The position numbers and the translations under genes are program-made. Positions 36,383-45,088 of a DNA stretch of 64,000 nt are shown piece after piece; position 1 is the stretch's first letter; each line of letters opens with the position of its first letter. Source of the stretch: Novosphingobium barchaimii LL02 (lineage in GTDB: Bacteria > Pseudomonadota > Alphaproteobacteria > Sphingomonadales > Sphingomonadaceae); assembly GCF_001046635.1 (NCBI RefSeq), contig NZ_KQ130455.1, positions 62,001 to 126,000 of the forward strand, in the 5' to 3' direction. The notes beneath the pieces are model-generated. The model saw only the letters and a list, made by a program, of their open reading frames with translations, was not told where the DNA came from and did not search any database.

Positions 36383-37147
36383 ATGACGTCGCCGAACCAT
36401 GGGCCGCTTGCCGGAAAAGTCGCGCTGGTCACCGGGGCCTCGTCGGGCATCGGCGAAGCTGCGGCGCTGTGCCTGGCGCAGGCCGGCGCCAGTGTGGCCC
36501 TGTCCGCCAGACGCGCCGACAGGCTGGCCGGCCTGGTCGCCGCGATCGAGGCTGCGGGCGGCAAGGCTCTGGCGATCCCCGGCGACATGATGATCGAGGA
36601 TGACGCAAAGCGCGCGGTGGAGGAAACCGTCACCGCGCTGGGCGCGATCGACATCCTGATCAATTCGGCCGGAGTGATGCAGGCGGGCGGTATCGAGAAC
36701 TGCGATACCGACCTTTACCGCCGGGTCATCGACATCAACCTGATGGGCACCGTCTACACCTGCGCGGCGGCGGTGCCGCACATGCTGAAACAGGGCGAGG
36801 GCGATATCATCACGATCTCCTCGCTCGCGGGGCGCAAGGGTGGACCGATGACCAGTGCCTATTCGGCCAGCAAACATGCCGCCAATTCCTTCACCGACGG
36901 CATCCGCCAGGAACTGGGCGGCAAGAACATCCGGGTCACCACGCTGATGCCCGGCGCCACCGAGACCGAGGTGGGAGACAACATCGTCGACCCGAACTGG
37001 CGCACCGCGATCAAGGCGCATGTCGGCAAGGAAGGCGCGGTCAAACCGCGCGACATCGGCGAGGCCATCGTCTTCATCCTCTCGATGCCGCGCCGTACCA
37101 ACATCTCGGAAATCACCGTCAGGCCGACGACCGATACCTCCGCCTGA
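36383..37147 (+). CDS. SDR-family oxidoreductase
   Basis: A 254-residue classical short-chain dehydrogenase. Cofactor motif VTGASSGIGEAAA near residue 17, NSAGV near 94, and catalytic Ser and YxxxK in ISSLAGRK and YSASKHA near residue 158. The Arg after the glycine motif (SARRADRL) suggests NADP. The C terminus resembles the clavaldehyde-dehydrogenase / YdfG-like group that acts on small hydroxy compounds. A second SDR follows 32 bases later, so the two probably form one operon. Substrate not known. Confidence 0.92.
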   Translation: MTSPNHGPLAGKVALVTGASSGIGEAAALCLAQAGASVALSARRADRLAGLVAAIEAAGGKALAIPGDMMIEDDAKRAVEETVTALGAIDILINSAGVMQAGGIENCDTDLYRRVIDINLMGTVYTCAAAVPHMLKQGEGDIITISSLAGRKGGPMTSAYSASKHAANSFTDGIRQELGGKNIRVTTLMPGATETEVGDNIVDPNWRTAIKAHVGKEGAVKPRDIGEAIVFILSMPRRTNISEITVRPTTDTSA

Positions 37148-37179
37148 CCACCAACGCGAATACCAACGGGAGCAGGACA

Positions 37180-37989
37180 ATGGCCGGAAGGCTTCAGGAC
37201 AAGGTCTGCGTCATCACCGGCGCAGGTTCAGGCATGGGCAAGGCGATGGCGCAGCTGTTCCATGCGCAGGGAGCGAGGCTGGTTCTCACCGATATTTCGG
37301 GCCAGCAGGACGAAGTGGCGGCCGCACTCGGCAATGAAGCGATCGCGCTGCACTGCGACGTTTCCGACGAGGCGCAGGTTCAGGCGATGATCGCCGCCGC
37401 CGAGACGCGCTTCGGCCGGCTCGACGTGCTGTGCAACAATGCCGGTTTCGGCGGCGGCATGGCGGCGCTGCACAAGCAGCCGGTGGAGCTTTGGGACAAG
37501 GTCCATGCCACCAACATCCGCGGTGTGTTCCTCTGCATGAAATACGGGATCGAGGCGATGCTGAGGACCGGCGGCGGGGCTATCGTCAATACCAGCTCGG
37601 CCTCGGCGGTGATCGGCTGGAAGCATCACGGGGTCTACAGCTCGGCCAAGGCCGGGGTGCACCAGCTGACCAAAGTGGCCGCGCTCGACTATTCGGACCA
37701 GAACATCCGGGTGAACGCGGTGGCCCCCGGCACCATGTGGACCGGCCTCGTCGAAGCCTCGAAGACGCACGAGGCGCCGCCCGAGGGATTTCCCACGCTG
37801 GCCGGCATCCCGATGGGCCGTTGGGGTTATGCGCAGGACATCGCCAATGCCGCACTGTTCCTGGCAAGCGACGAGGCCGCCTATATCACCGGTGTGATCC
37901 TGCCGGTGGACGGAGGCTATTCGATCGGCTTTTCGGGAATGGGCGCGGAGCGTCCGGGTATCGTCAGCGTCGATACCGACCGGGCGTGA
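37180..37989 (+). CDS. SDR-family oxidoreductase
   Basis: A 269-residue classical SDR with VITGAGSGMGKAMA near residue 12, CNNAG near 85, SSASAV with the catalytic serine, and YSSAKAG near 156. The Asp in LVLTDISG after the glycine motif points to NAD. The C-terminal LPVDGGYS is typical of the beta-ketoacyl-reductase-like and alcohol dehydrogenase SDRs. A GGGAGCAGG-type ribosome site precedes it. Paired with the preceding SDR, possibly for successive oxidation/reduction of the same substrate class. Confidence 0.92.
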   Translation: MAGRLQDKVCVITGAGSGMGKAMAQLFHAQGARLVLTDISGQQDEVAAALGNEAIALHCDVSDEAQVQAMIAAAETRFGRLDVLCNNAGFGGGMAALHKQPVELWDKVHATNIRGVFLCMKYGIEAMLRTGGGAIVNTSSASAVIGWKHHGVYSSAKAGVHQLTKVAALDYSDQNIRVNAVAPGTMWTGLVEASKTHEAPPEGFPTLAGIPMGRWGYAQDIANAALFLASDEAAYITGVILPVDGGYSIGFSGMGAERPGIVSVDTDRA

Positions 37990-38140
37990 GGGGCGGCTGG
38001 TTAGGCCCCTGCGATGATGGCGGGTTCGATTACCGGCACGGACAAGTACGTGACCGCAGAATACCGCGACAGCCCGACGCGCAAACATGGCGTCTCGCAC
38101 GCGCATTGCATCGCACCGGCACGCATCGTAGCACGCCCGC

Positions 38141-39271
38141 ATGATCGCTCACGTCGAACCGTTTCACGCCACCACCATTGGCCGCCTCGCCTATGAACTC
38201 GCAGGCCAGGGGCGCGATGTCATTCATCTGGAGTACGGCCAGCCCTCCACCGGCGCGCCGGCTGCGGCCATCGCCGCTGCCCACGCGGTGCTCGACAGCG
38301 AGGCGGGCGGCTACTGGGAAAGCCCCGCGCTGCGGGAGCGTATCGCCCGCCATTATGCCGAGGCTTACGGCGTCACCGTCTCGCCCGAGCAGGTGTTCCT
38401 GACTTGCGGCGCATCGCCGGCGTTCGTGCTGGCGCTTTCCTGCCTGTTTCGCCCCGGCGCACGGGTTGCGCTCGCCCGGCCCGGATACGTGGCCTACCGC
38501 AATGCGCTGCGCACGCTCTATATCGAGCCGGTCGAGATGGCCTGCGGACCCGCAGAGCGTTACCAGGTCACCGCCGCCGCGCTCGATGCGATGGATCCCG
38601 CGCCGGACGGGCTGATCGTCGCCAGCCCCGCCAACCCCACCGGCACCGTGATCGCGCCCGAGGAGCTGGCCGCCATCGCCGAAGTCTGCGCGCGCAAGGG
38701 CATCGCGGTGATCTCGGACGAGATCTACCACGGCCTCACGTATGGCCCGGCGGCGCAGTCGATGCTCCAGCACGTGCCGGATACGCTGGTGGTGAACAGC
38801 TTTTCCAAATGGTTCAGCATGGCCGGCTGGCGGCTGGGCTGGCTGGTGGTGCCGCCCGCGCTGATCGACGCGGCGCGCGCGCGCATCGCCAACCTGTTCC
38901 TGACCCCGCCGGTCCTGGCCCAGCACGCCGGGCTTGTCGCCTTCGACTGCGATGAGGAACTGCACGGCCATCTCGCCAATTATGCGCGCAATCGCGAACT
39001 GTTGCTTGCCGCGCTGCCCCGCCTCGGCCTTGCCCATATCGCCCCGCCCGACGGCGCCTTCTACATCTGGGCGGACATTGGCCACCTGACCGATGACAGC
39101 TTCGCCTTCTGCCGCCAGCTTCTGGCGGATACCGGGGTCGCCACCGCGCCGGGGGTCGATTTCGATCCCATCGACGGCAACCGCTTCATCCGCTTCAGCT
39201 TTGCCGCCTCCACCCCCGAGATAGAGGATGCGATAGAGCGGATGGTCGTCTGGTTCGCCGCCCGCGCCTGA
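38141..39271 (+). CDS. Class I/II pyridoxal-phosphate aminotransferase
   Basis: A 376-residue fold-type I aminotransferase. PLP contacts: GASPAF near residue 90, SPANPTGT near 164, SDEIYHGL near 190, the Schiff-base lysine in NSFSKWFSMAGWRLGW near 225, and the C-terminal substrate arginine in FIRFSFA. Close to the aspartate/aromatic transaminase group of this class; substrate cannot be set. It lies about 150 bases after the SDR pair. No good ribosome site before the ATG. Confidence 0.9.
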   Translation: MIAHVEPFHATTIGRLAYELAGQGRDVIHLEYGQPSTGAPAAAIAAAHAVLDSEAGGYWESPALRERIARHYAEAYGVTVSPEQVFLTCGASPAFVLALSCLFRPGARVALARPGYVAYRNALRTLYIEPVEMACGPAERYQVTAAALDAMDPAPDGLIVASPANPTGTVIAPEELAAIAEVCARKGIAVISDEIYHGLTYGPAAQSMLQHVPDTLVVNSFSKWFSMAGWRLGWLVVPPALIDAARARIANLFLTPPVLAQHAGLVAFDCDEELHGHLANYARNRELLLAALPRLGLAHIAPPDGAFYIWADIGHLTDDSFAFCRQLLADTGVATAPGVDFDPIDGNRFIRFSFAASTPEIEDAIERMVVWFAARA

Positions 39272-39468
39272 TCCCTCGCGCCTGCCGATCGCCCGCGGAC
39301 CGGGATGAAATTCAAACCGCGGATGGCTGTGTATACGGCGCTTTCACATCACCTATGTAGAATGTAGCAAGGCGGGACAGTGCTGCAGCGCACGCGGAAT
39401 CTGCGTATTGACGCAAAGCGGCACTTCGGGACTTTGGCGCACCTTCGGACGCGAAAGAATAAATAGAG

Positions 39469-39915
39469 ATGGCCAGTACCCTGAATCAGATCATCGACGA
39501 CCGCACGCGTGCGCGGCGCCTGCATGATTTCCTGCACGACTGCGCGGGAAGCGCTCCGGGCGAGGAAGCGCAGCGCGTGCGAGAGGCGATGCTGGAACTG
39601 GGCGGCAGCGGTATGGAAGGCAAGGGTCCGCTCGACGTGGCGGCGCTTCACGCCATGCTGGAAAGCGGGGCGGTGACCTGTGCGGTGCTGGAACTGATGG
39701 GGCCGGACGCCTCCTTCATGCTTTCGCGCGGGCCGCAGGGCGCCTGTCTGGCCAGCGTGGTCCAGAACAATGGCGCGGAAGAGGCGATCGCCGAAGCGTC
39801 AAGCCTTGGGCTGGCCTTGCTGGGCGCGCATGTCGCTGCGGTGCTGGCCCGGATCGAGAAAGCATCTTTAGACACCGATGCGCTGCCCCGACCAGTGTCG
39901 ATGCGGATGCACTGA
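39469..39915 (+). CDS. Hypothetical 148-residue protein
   Basis: A soluble, helix-rich protein with no signal peptide, no membrane span and no recognised family. Charged helices (TRARRLHDFLHDCAG, EEAQRVREAMLEL) precede a hydrophobic middle and a GAHVAAVLARIEKA helix. It has typical codon use and an A-rich leader. It is the last plus-strand gene before the flagellar cluster, convergent with the response regulator gene, and a 10-bp inverted repeat follows. It might be linked to motility, but nothing in the sequence shows this. Confidence 0.7.
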   Translation: MASTLNQIIDDRTRARRLHDFLHDCAGSAPGEEAQRVREAMLELGGSGMEGKGPLDVAALHAMLESGAVTCAVLELMGPDASFMLSRGPQGACLASVVQNNGAEEAIAEASSLGLALLGAHVAAVLARIEKASLDTDALPRPVSMRMH

Positions 39916-40000
39916 CCGTCTGCCTGCTTTCAAAGCGGTGGGAAAGACGGCTGATATCTCCCTTCTGCTTTATAAAACCCACTGCTTCATAAAGCCCACT

Positions 40001-40037
40001 GCAGGCCCGGCCGGGAGGGGATATCGACCGGGCCTGC
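40001..40037. terminator. Perfect 10-bp inverted repeat between convergent genes
   Basis: GCAGGCCCGG and CCGGGCCTGC flank a 17-base loop, placed between the 148-residue gene and the convergent response regulator. There is no T tract (GTTCTC follows), so a terminator is only probable. Just before it, GCTTTATAAAACCCACT recurs as GCTTCATAAAGCCCACT 17 bases later. Confidence 0.4.
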
Positions 40038-40149
40038 GTTCTCAGGAGACTGTGGGTACAGTTATCGGCCTTTGTGCCGACAACCCCGGTATAGCCGTGC
40101 GTGGCTAACACTGCGTTCACGGCGCTCTAGGGGCATTTGCGCAGGCCGC

Positions 40150-40752
40150 TCAATTGACAAGCGCAGCCTCTATGGCGATGCGGATCGCGTCCGAGGTGTG
40201 GTTGGCGCCCAGCTTGTTGAGCATGTTGGCGCGGTGGATTTCCACCGTACGCGGGCTGATCGAGAGTTTTTCACCGATCAGGCGGTTGGACAGACCGCTG
40301 GCGACACCCCCCAGTACTTCGCGTTCGCGGCGGGTCAGGCGGTCGACCCGGGCGCGGGACATGACTTCGCGCAGCTTGGCATTGCCCAGGCTTTCGGCGC
40401 GGATGATTGCCTTGCCGAGGTTTTGGCTCAGTTCTTCCGGGCTGATCGGCCAGGCGATGTAGTCGATCGCGCCGTCGAGGATGGCCTGGACGATGCGCGG
40501 CGCATCGGGGCTTTCGCTGAAGGCGATGATCGGGAACCAGTCGCCGTGCCGGGCCATGCTTTCGATCAGGTCTTCGATAGCGCCGTCCTCGTCGTGGATC
40601 AGCACCACGCCCGAGCGCGGCCACGACGCGGCCAGTTCCGAGACATTCTCGAACGGTTCGACATGGATGTTGCCGGCGGACAGCACGTGACTGATGCCGG
40701 CACGGCGCCGGCTGTCGCTGTCGATAAGAATGAGGTTCGAGATGAGGTCCAC
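40150..40752 (-). CDS. LuxR-type response regulator with degenerate receiver
   Basis: A 200-residue regulator. The C terminus is a clear LuxR/FixJ helix-turn-helix (LTRREREVLGGVASGLSNRL then ISPRTVEIHRANMLNKL). The N terminus folds like a receiver but lacks key residues: VVLIHDED at the phosphorylation strand, and YIAWPIS where the invariant lysine-proline pair should be, with Trp in place of Lys. It may therefore work without phosphorylation. A GTG start with GGGAG eight bases upstream is chosen over an ATG 34 codons earlier. It closes the flagellar run, 150 bases after fliS. Confidence 0.85.
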   Translation of the reverse strand: MDLISNLILIDSDSRRRAGISHVLSAGNIHVEPFENVSELAASWPRSGVVLIHDEDGAIEDLIESMARHGDWFPIIAFSESPDAPRIVQAILDGAIDYIAWPISPEELSQNLGKAIIRAESLGNAKLREVMSRARVDRLTRREREVLGGVASGLSNRLIGEKLSISPRTVEIHRANMLNKLGANHTSDAIRIAIEAALVN

Positions 40753-40902
40753 GGCCAGTCTCCCATTGGGTATCTGCCTAGGGAGATATTCGCATCTTTC
40801 GATCCCCGCGCGTCCGACCTGCTCCAAAATCGAGGCAACGCGGCGGATAACCAAGGCTAACGCGGCCTCTTTGGCGTACTACGCAAACACCGAAACGGGT
40901 GT

Positions 40903-41274
40903 TTACCCCGCTTTCAGCGCCTGGCCGATCTCGCAGAAGTCCGCGCGAAGTTCGGTTATCCGCTCTGCATCGAAGTTCAGCGCGCTATCCAGCACCGTGC
41001 GCCGCGCGGCTTCGTAAAGCTGGCTCAGCGCGCCCGCGACCCCTTCGGCCCCGGCAATGCCCATCTGCAGCGCGGTGATGGCCGTGAGCGCGCGGGTCAT
41101 GGAGCGGCTTTTCAGGCAGTTGTCGCCGCGCATGTCGGCATGGACGGCAGTGCCCAGCGCGCTGACCAGATGTTCGAAGCACAAGTGCACCAGTTCTGCC
41201 GGGCCGGCGCCGCTGACGCGCGCGTCGAAATCGACCCGGCGGTAGGCTTCCTGGGGGGAGGTCATCCGGAGCAT
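40903..41274 (-). CDS. fliS: Flagellar export chaperone FliS
   Basis: Chaperone that binds the C terminus of unassembled flagellin and delivers it to the export gate. The 123-residue all-helical protein shows the family pattern PQEAYRRVDFDARV at the N terminus, ELVHLCFEHLVSALGTAV in helix two, and a C-terminal LYEAARRTVLDSALNF. It begins one base after the fliD stop, so the pair is co-translated; a second ATG three codons in is possible. Confidence 0.9.
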   Translation of the reverse strand: MLRMTSPQEAYRRVDFDARVSGAGPAELVHLCFEHLVSALGTAVHADMRGDNCLKSRSMTRALTAITALQMGIAGAEGVAGALSQLYEAARRTVLDSALNFDAERITELRADFCEIGQALKAG

Positions 41275-41275
41275 G

Positions 41276-42706
41276 TCAGCTGCTCTTGTTCCACTGGGCG
41301 ATCTGGTTGGTCAGCATCGCCAGCGTCGATTTCGAGGCGCCGATGCGCGTTTCAGACGCGGTGTACTGCGCAACAAGCCGCGCGCGCAGCTTTTCCTGCT
41401 GCTCGGCAAGGTCGCCCTTTTCGGTGGAGATGCCGGTCTTCTTCTTGGTGTACCCGGCGATCGAGCTGCCCAGCGAGTAGGCGTCCGTGGTCGACACCGC
41501 CGCGCGGTAGATGCGGTCGACGGTGCCGTAGACGCCGTTTACGCCATTGGTGAACATCGCCGCCACGCCCTTGGGGTCGGCAGCCGTCGTCGCGCTCAGG
41601 CGGTCGGTGTCGAGCGCGAAAGTGCCGTCGCGCTGGGTCTTGAGGCCAAGGTCGGCCAGGGTCTTCGCCGCGCCGGTGGCGCCGGGCATGATCGTGGTGG
41701 AGCCGAGCGCGGAGAGCAAGCGCTTGAGCGCGCGCGCGCCGGTATCATTCGCAAGGTCGCCGCCGATCGACGTCGCGGTGTTGAGGGCCGAGACCACTTC
41801 GTTGAGCGCGTCCACGAAGTCCTGCATCGAGGCGGCGATGGCGCCGGCCGGATCGGAAAAGCCCAGCGTGGTCGGCGCGCCGGTGTTGACCGCTGCAAGT
41901 TGCAGTTTCACGCCGGGGATGGCGTCGGTCACGGTGTTGGACGTGGCGGTCATCGACAGGCCATCGACCTTGAAGGCGGCGTCGCTCGCGGTGTTCAGAA
42001 GCTGGCCGGTGGCGGCGCCGGGCGACCAGGCCAGGGCGGCAAGGCTGGGGTCGCCGGCCTCCAGCACGAAGCCGTTGGCGGCGCCTTGCGGCCCTTTCAG
42101 CACCAGCTGCGCGCCGTCGACGGTGTTGGTGACATAAGCGCTGACCCCGGCATTGGCGCCGTTGATGGCGGTGGCGACATCGGCAAGCGTGGCGCCCTGC
42201 GGGACCGTGATGTCGACTGCGGCGTGGGCGCTGTCCTGCGCGAAAGTGCCGCCCGAAACAGCGCCGAACTTCAGCGTCAGCGTACCCGATCCCACCGTGC
42301 TGCCGGTCGCTGTGAACGGCGCGCTGGCAAGCTGCTGGCCGCTGGCGAGCCGGGTGACTTCAAGCGAATAGCTGCCGCTGGGCTGGCTGCTGCCCGATAG
42401 CGTGGCCGAGGCGACGGAGGCATTGGCGAGGCTGGGCGTTCGCGCAAGGCTGCCCGAGCGCACCAGCGTGCCTAGCGAGGTATCCAGCCCCAGCATCAGC
42501 GATTTGATGTTCGAGGCCGCCGAAATCTGCGCGTCGAGCTTGTCCGACTTCGTCGCCAGACGGTCGTTGCGCGAGGCGAACTGCGCATTGGCCAGATTGT
42601 TGGCCAGCGCGGTCATGTCGACGCCGCTGCCACCGCCCAGCGCTGTCACGAGCGAGGAGGTGGTGACAGCCGAGGCGCTGGTCGAGGAGGAGGGGCTGCT
42701 TACCAT
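41276..42706 (-). CDS. fliD: Flagellar filament cap FliD
   Basis: Hook-associated protein 2, which caps the filament tip and helps flagellin fold into place. The 476-residue protein has the usual Ser/Thr-rich start, FliD N domain (GVDMTALANNLANAQF), a variable middle, and a C-terminal coiled-coil region (KKTGISTEKGDLAEQQEKLR and QYTASETRIGASKSTLAML). It is exported without a cleaved signal. fliS follows directly; flhB precedes by 58 bases. Confidence 0.93.
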   Translation of the reverse strand: MVSSPSSSTSASAVTTSSLVTALGGGSGVDMTALANNLANAQFASRNDRLATKSDKLDAQISAASNIKSLMLGLDTSLGTLVRSGSLARTPSLANASVASATLSGSSQPSGSYSLEVTRLASGQQLASAPFTATGSTVGSGTLTLKFGAVSGGTFAQDSAHAAVDITVPQGATLADVATAINGANAGVSAYVTNTVDGAQLVLKGPQGAANGFVLEAGDPSLAALAWSPGAATGQLLNTASDAAFKVDGLSMTATSNTVTDAIPGVKLQLAAVNTGAPTTLGFSDPAGAIAASMQDFVDALNEVVSALNTATSIGGDLANDTGARALKRLLSALGSTTIMPGATGAAKTLADLGLKTQRDGTFALDTDRLSATTAADPKGVAAMFTNGVNGVYGTVDRIYRAAVSTTDAYSLGSSIAGYTKKKTGISTEKGDLAEQQEKLRARLVAQYTASETRIGASKSTLAMLTNQIAQWNKSS

Positions 42707-42764
42707 GGTTCCCAGAACGGCATGGAGGCCGCGGTTTTAAGCGGCGTCGGCGCCGGACAAATCT

Positions 42765-43904
42765 TCACGACACCGACCCCGGATCGAGCCGCCCGTCCGC
42801 ATCGAAACGCACCGTCACCGGCACCGAGACTTGCGGCGCGGTGCGCTTTTCGCCGCGTTTCAGGGCCATGACGAAGGCCAGCAGCGCGGCGACCGCGACA
42901 TAGTGTTCCTCGCGGATCACCTGCCGTTCGCGCGTGGAGTAGAACACCGAGCGGGCCAGCGCCGGGTATTCCAGCACCGGCAAGGCGTTCTCTGCGGCCA
43001 GCTGGCGCATCGCGAGCGCTGTTTCCCCGCGTCCGCGTGCCACCACGATCGGGGCGGGGGCCTTGGCGGGGTCATAGGCCAGCGCCACCGCGAAATGGGT
43101 CGGGTTGGTGATGACGAACTGCGCCTGCTTCATTGCCGGAACCAGCCCGCCCATGGCGATCTTGCGCTGGCGGTCCTTTATCATCGCCTTCTTTTCGGGC
43201 GCGCCTTCGGATTCCTTGGACTCGTCGCGCACGTCCTGAAGGGTCATCTTCAGGCGCATCATGCGGCGCACGATCTGGATCGGCAGGTCGAACAGCGCGA
43301 TCACGAACAGCCCTGCTGCCAGCCAGAACAGCAGCAGGACTATGGTGTCCCACGCCCAGGAAAGCTGGGCCATCACATCACCCCGCCCCAGCCGGGCGAA
43401 AGCGTCGATGCGCCCGTCCGCCCATGTCCAGGCGATCACGCCAAGCAGCGCGACTTTGGCCAGGCCCTTCACCATTTCGATCCAGCCCGATGGGCCGAAC
43501 ACCCGTTTCAGCCCCGACATCGGGTTGATCCGCGATGCCTTGGGCGCAAGATTGCCGCCCACCCAGCGCCCGTCCCCGAAGCCGAGCTGCGACACCAGCG
43601 ACACCGCGATCACCGCGCCGCCCAGCACCGCGATCGGCGGCAGGCCCGCAAGCAGCGCATCCATCAGCCTGTCGCCGGGACTGAAATCGTCGAGCGAGGC
43701 GCGGTCGAACGTGAAGCCGGAACGCAGCAGCCGCTCCGACAGGCCCAGCAGCCATGGCCCCGCCAGCAGCATCCATGCCGCGCCGATCGCCACCGATGCG
43801 GCGGTCGCCAGTTCGCGCGGGCGGATGACATCGCCGCGCTGGGCCGCGTCGCGCTTGCGCTTTTCGCTGGGGGCGAAACTTTTCTCGCCTTCCTGCTCGC
43901 TCAT
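42765..43904 (-). CDS. flhB: Flagellar export-switch protein FlhB
   Basis: Type III export component that switches substrate class from hook to filament. The 379-residue protein has a basic cytoplasmic start (KSFAPSEKRKRDAAQRGDV), four membrane spans, and a cytoplasmic domain with the self-cleavage site NPTH at residues 267-270. The start is the ATG that overlaps the fliR stop by four bases. flhA and flhF, often linked to flhB, are outside this window. Confidence 0.95.
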   Translation of the reverse strand: MSEQEGEKSFAPSEKRKRDAAQRGDVIRPRELATAASVAIGAAWMLLAGPWLLGLSERLLRSGFTFDRASLDDFSPGDRLMDALLAGLPPIAVLGGAVIAVSLVSQLGFGDGRWVGGNLAPKASRINPMSGLKRVFGPSGWIEMVKGLAKVALLGVIAWTWADGRIDAFARLGRGDVMAQLSWAWDTIVLLLFWLAAGLFVIALFDLPIQIVRRMMRLKMTLQDVRDESKESEGAPEKKAMIKDRQRKIAMGGLVPAMKQAQFVITNPTHFAVALAYDPAKAPAPIVVARGRGETALAMRQLAAENALPVLEYPALARSVFYSTRERQVIREEHYVAVAALLAFVMALKRGEKRTAPQVSVPVTVRFDADGRLDPGSVS

Positions 43905-44683
43905 GGGCCAAGCACCCGGGCGGCGTTGGCCAGAGCCTCGGCGGAGAGGCGGGCGACCATGTCGGTCAGCACCGGGGCGGCGATCATCAGCGCCGCGATC
44001 CCGCCCAGCACCCCTGCCGGCATGCCCAGCGCGAACAGGTTGAGCGCGGGCGCGGAGCGGCTCAGCACGCCGGTCACCACCTGCACCACCAGCAGCACCA
44101 GCGTGACCGGCAGGGCGATGGCAAGGGCAGTCAGGAACATCTGGCTGGCGAACCCGGCGACCAGGGCGAAGCGTTCCGGCCCCAGCCATGTCTGGCCGGG
44201 CGGAAACACCTCATAGCTGCGCACGACCAGCGCGAACCATTGCAGATGCGCGCCCAGCGCGAGGAACACCAGGGTCAGCACCACCATGAAATACTGACCC
44301 AGCGCAGGCGACTGGGCGCCGCCCACCGGATCGATCGCGACCGCGATGTTCAGTCCCATGCCGCCGCCGATCACCTCGGCGGCGATCAGCGGCGCGGCGA
44401 ACGAAAGCTGCAATACGAAGCCCAACGTCAGGCCCACCAGCACTTCGCCCATGACGGAAAGGATGCCCGCCGCCGACAGGAGCTGCGCGGGCGCCGCCAC
44501 CGGCGTCCAGGCGCAGACCATCACCGCGACAGCGCCCGCCACCATGACGCGCACCTGCGCCGGCACGGTGACCGCGCCGAACAGCGGCGCGGCGACCAGC
44601 GCGGCGCCGATCCGGGTCATGACGAAGACCAGCCGCCAGAATTCGGCCTCCAACGCGCCGTAGCCGAAGTCCAGCCCGATCAT
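43901..44683 (-). CDS. fliR: Flagellar export apparatus protein FliR
   Basis: A 260-residue inner-membrane protein with about six spans, part of the FliPQR export gate. Family signatures include FVMTRIGAALVAAPLFG near residue 20, PALGQYFMVVLTLVFLALG in the middle, and NLFALGMPAGVLGG near the C terminus. It overlaps fliQ upstream and flhB downstream by four bases each, showing tight translational coupling. Confidence 0.94.
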   Translation of the reverse strand: MIGLDFGYGALEAEFWRLVFVMTRIGAALVAAPLFGAVTVPAQVRVMVAGAVAVMVCAWTPVAAPAQLLSAAGILSVMGEVLVGLTLGFVLQLSFAAPLIAAEVIGGGMGLNIAVAIDPVGGAQSPALGQYFMVVLTLVFLALGAHLQWFALVVRSYEVFPPGQTWLGPERFALVAGFASQMFLTALAIALPVTLVLLVVQVVTGVLSRSAPALNLFALGMPAGVLGGIAALMIAAPVLTDMVARLSAEALANAARVLGP

Positions 44684-44970
44684 TGCGCCACTTGCTGCGC
44701 GTCGCCGGTGCGGGCGATCTGGGCGAAGACTTCCTGCGTGTAGTCGGCGATCAGCGTCATCATCGAACCGCCCAGCAGGACCAGCACCAGCGCGATGACC
44801 GCCAGCTTGGGCACGAAGGTCAGCGTCTGTTCGTTCACGGAGGTTGCCGCCTGGATGATGCCGATGACAAGGCCCACCGCCAGCGATGCCAGCAGCACCG
44901 GCGCGGCGACCAGCGCCGTCACCCACAGCATCCTGTCGGCCAGGGCGAGGAGGGCGGAGATGTCCTCCAT
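44680..44970 (-). CDS. fliQ: Flagellar export apparatus protein FliQ
   Basis: A 96-residue protein with two membrane spans, one of the FliPQR gate subunits. The conserved core IGIIQAATSVNEQTLTFVPK lies near residue 42. The start MEDISA is the family N terminus; the longer frame upstream runs into a REP-like repeat. A 118-base gap with that repeat separates it from fliP, while its stop overlaps fliR. Confidence 0.94.
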   Translation of the reverse strand: MEDISALLALADRMLWVTALVAAPVLLASLAVGLVIGIIQAATSVNEQTLTFVPKLAVIALVLVLLGGSMMTLIADYTQEVFAQIARTGDAQQVAQ

Positions 44971-44989
44971 CAGCGCGGCCTTGTGCGAG

Positions 44990-45069
44990 GGTGCTTCGAC
45001 AGGCTCAGCATGAGCGGAAACACAAAAATGACATTCCAACACCGCTCATGCTGAGCCTGTCGAAGCACC
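44990..45069. repeat. REP-like element: perfect 28-bp inverted repeat between fliP and fliQ
   Basis: Arms 44990-45017 and 45042-45069 are exact reverse complements over 28 bases, core GCTTCGACAGGCTCAGCATG, with a 24-base AT-rich loop. It fills most of the fliP-fliQ gap. A diverged copy of the same core lies near 58756-58829. Likely an extragenic palindrome that forms a strong RNA hairpin in the operon mRNA. Confidence 0.9.
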
Positions 45070-45088
45070 ATGCGTACAAGGCAAACCA

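Noticed and set aside
40885-40904. AAACACC...GGTGTTT hairpin overlapping the fliS stop
   Set aside because: A perfect 7-bp stem, but it includes the stop codon and lacks a clear T tract; not firm enough to call a terminator.
41273-42400. 375-residue plus-strand frame across fliD
   Set aside because: Antisense shadow of fliD, with no protein-like features.
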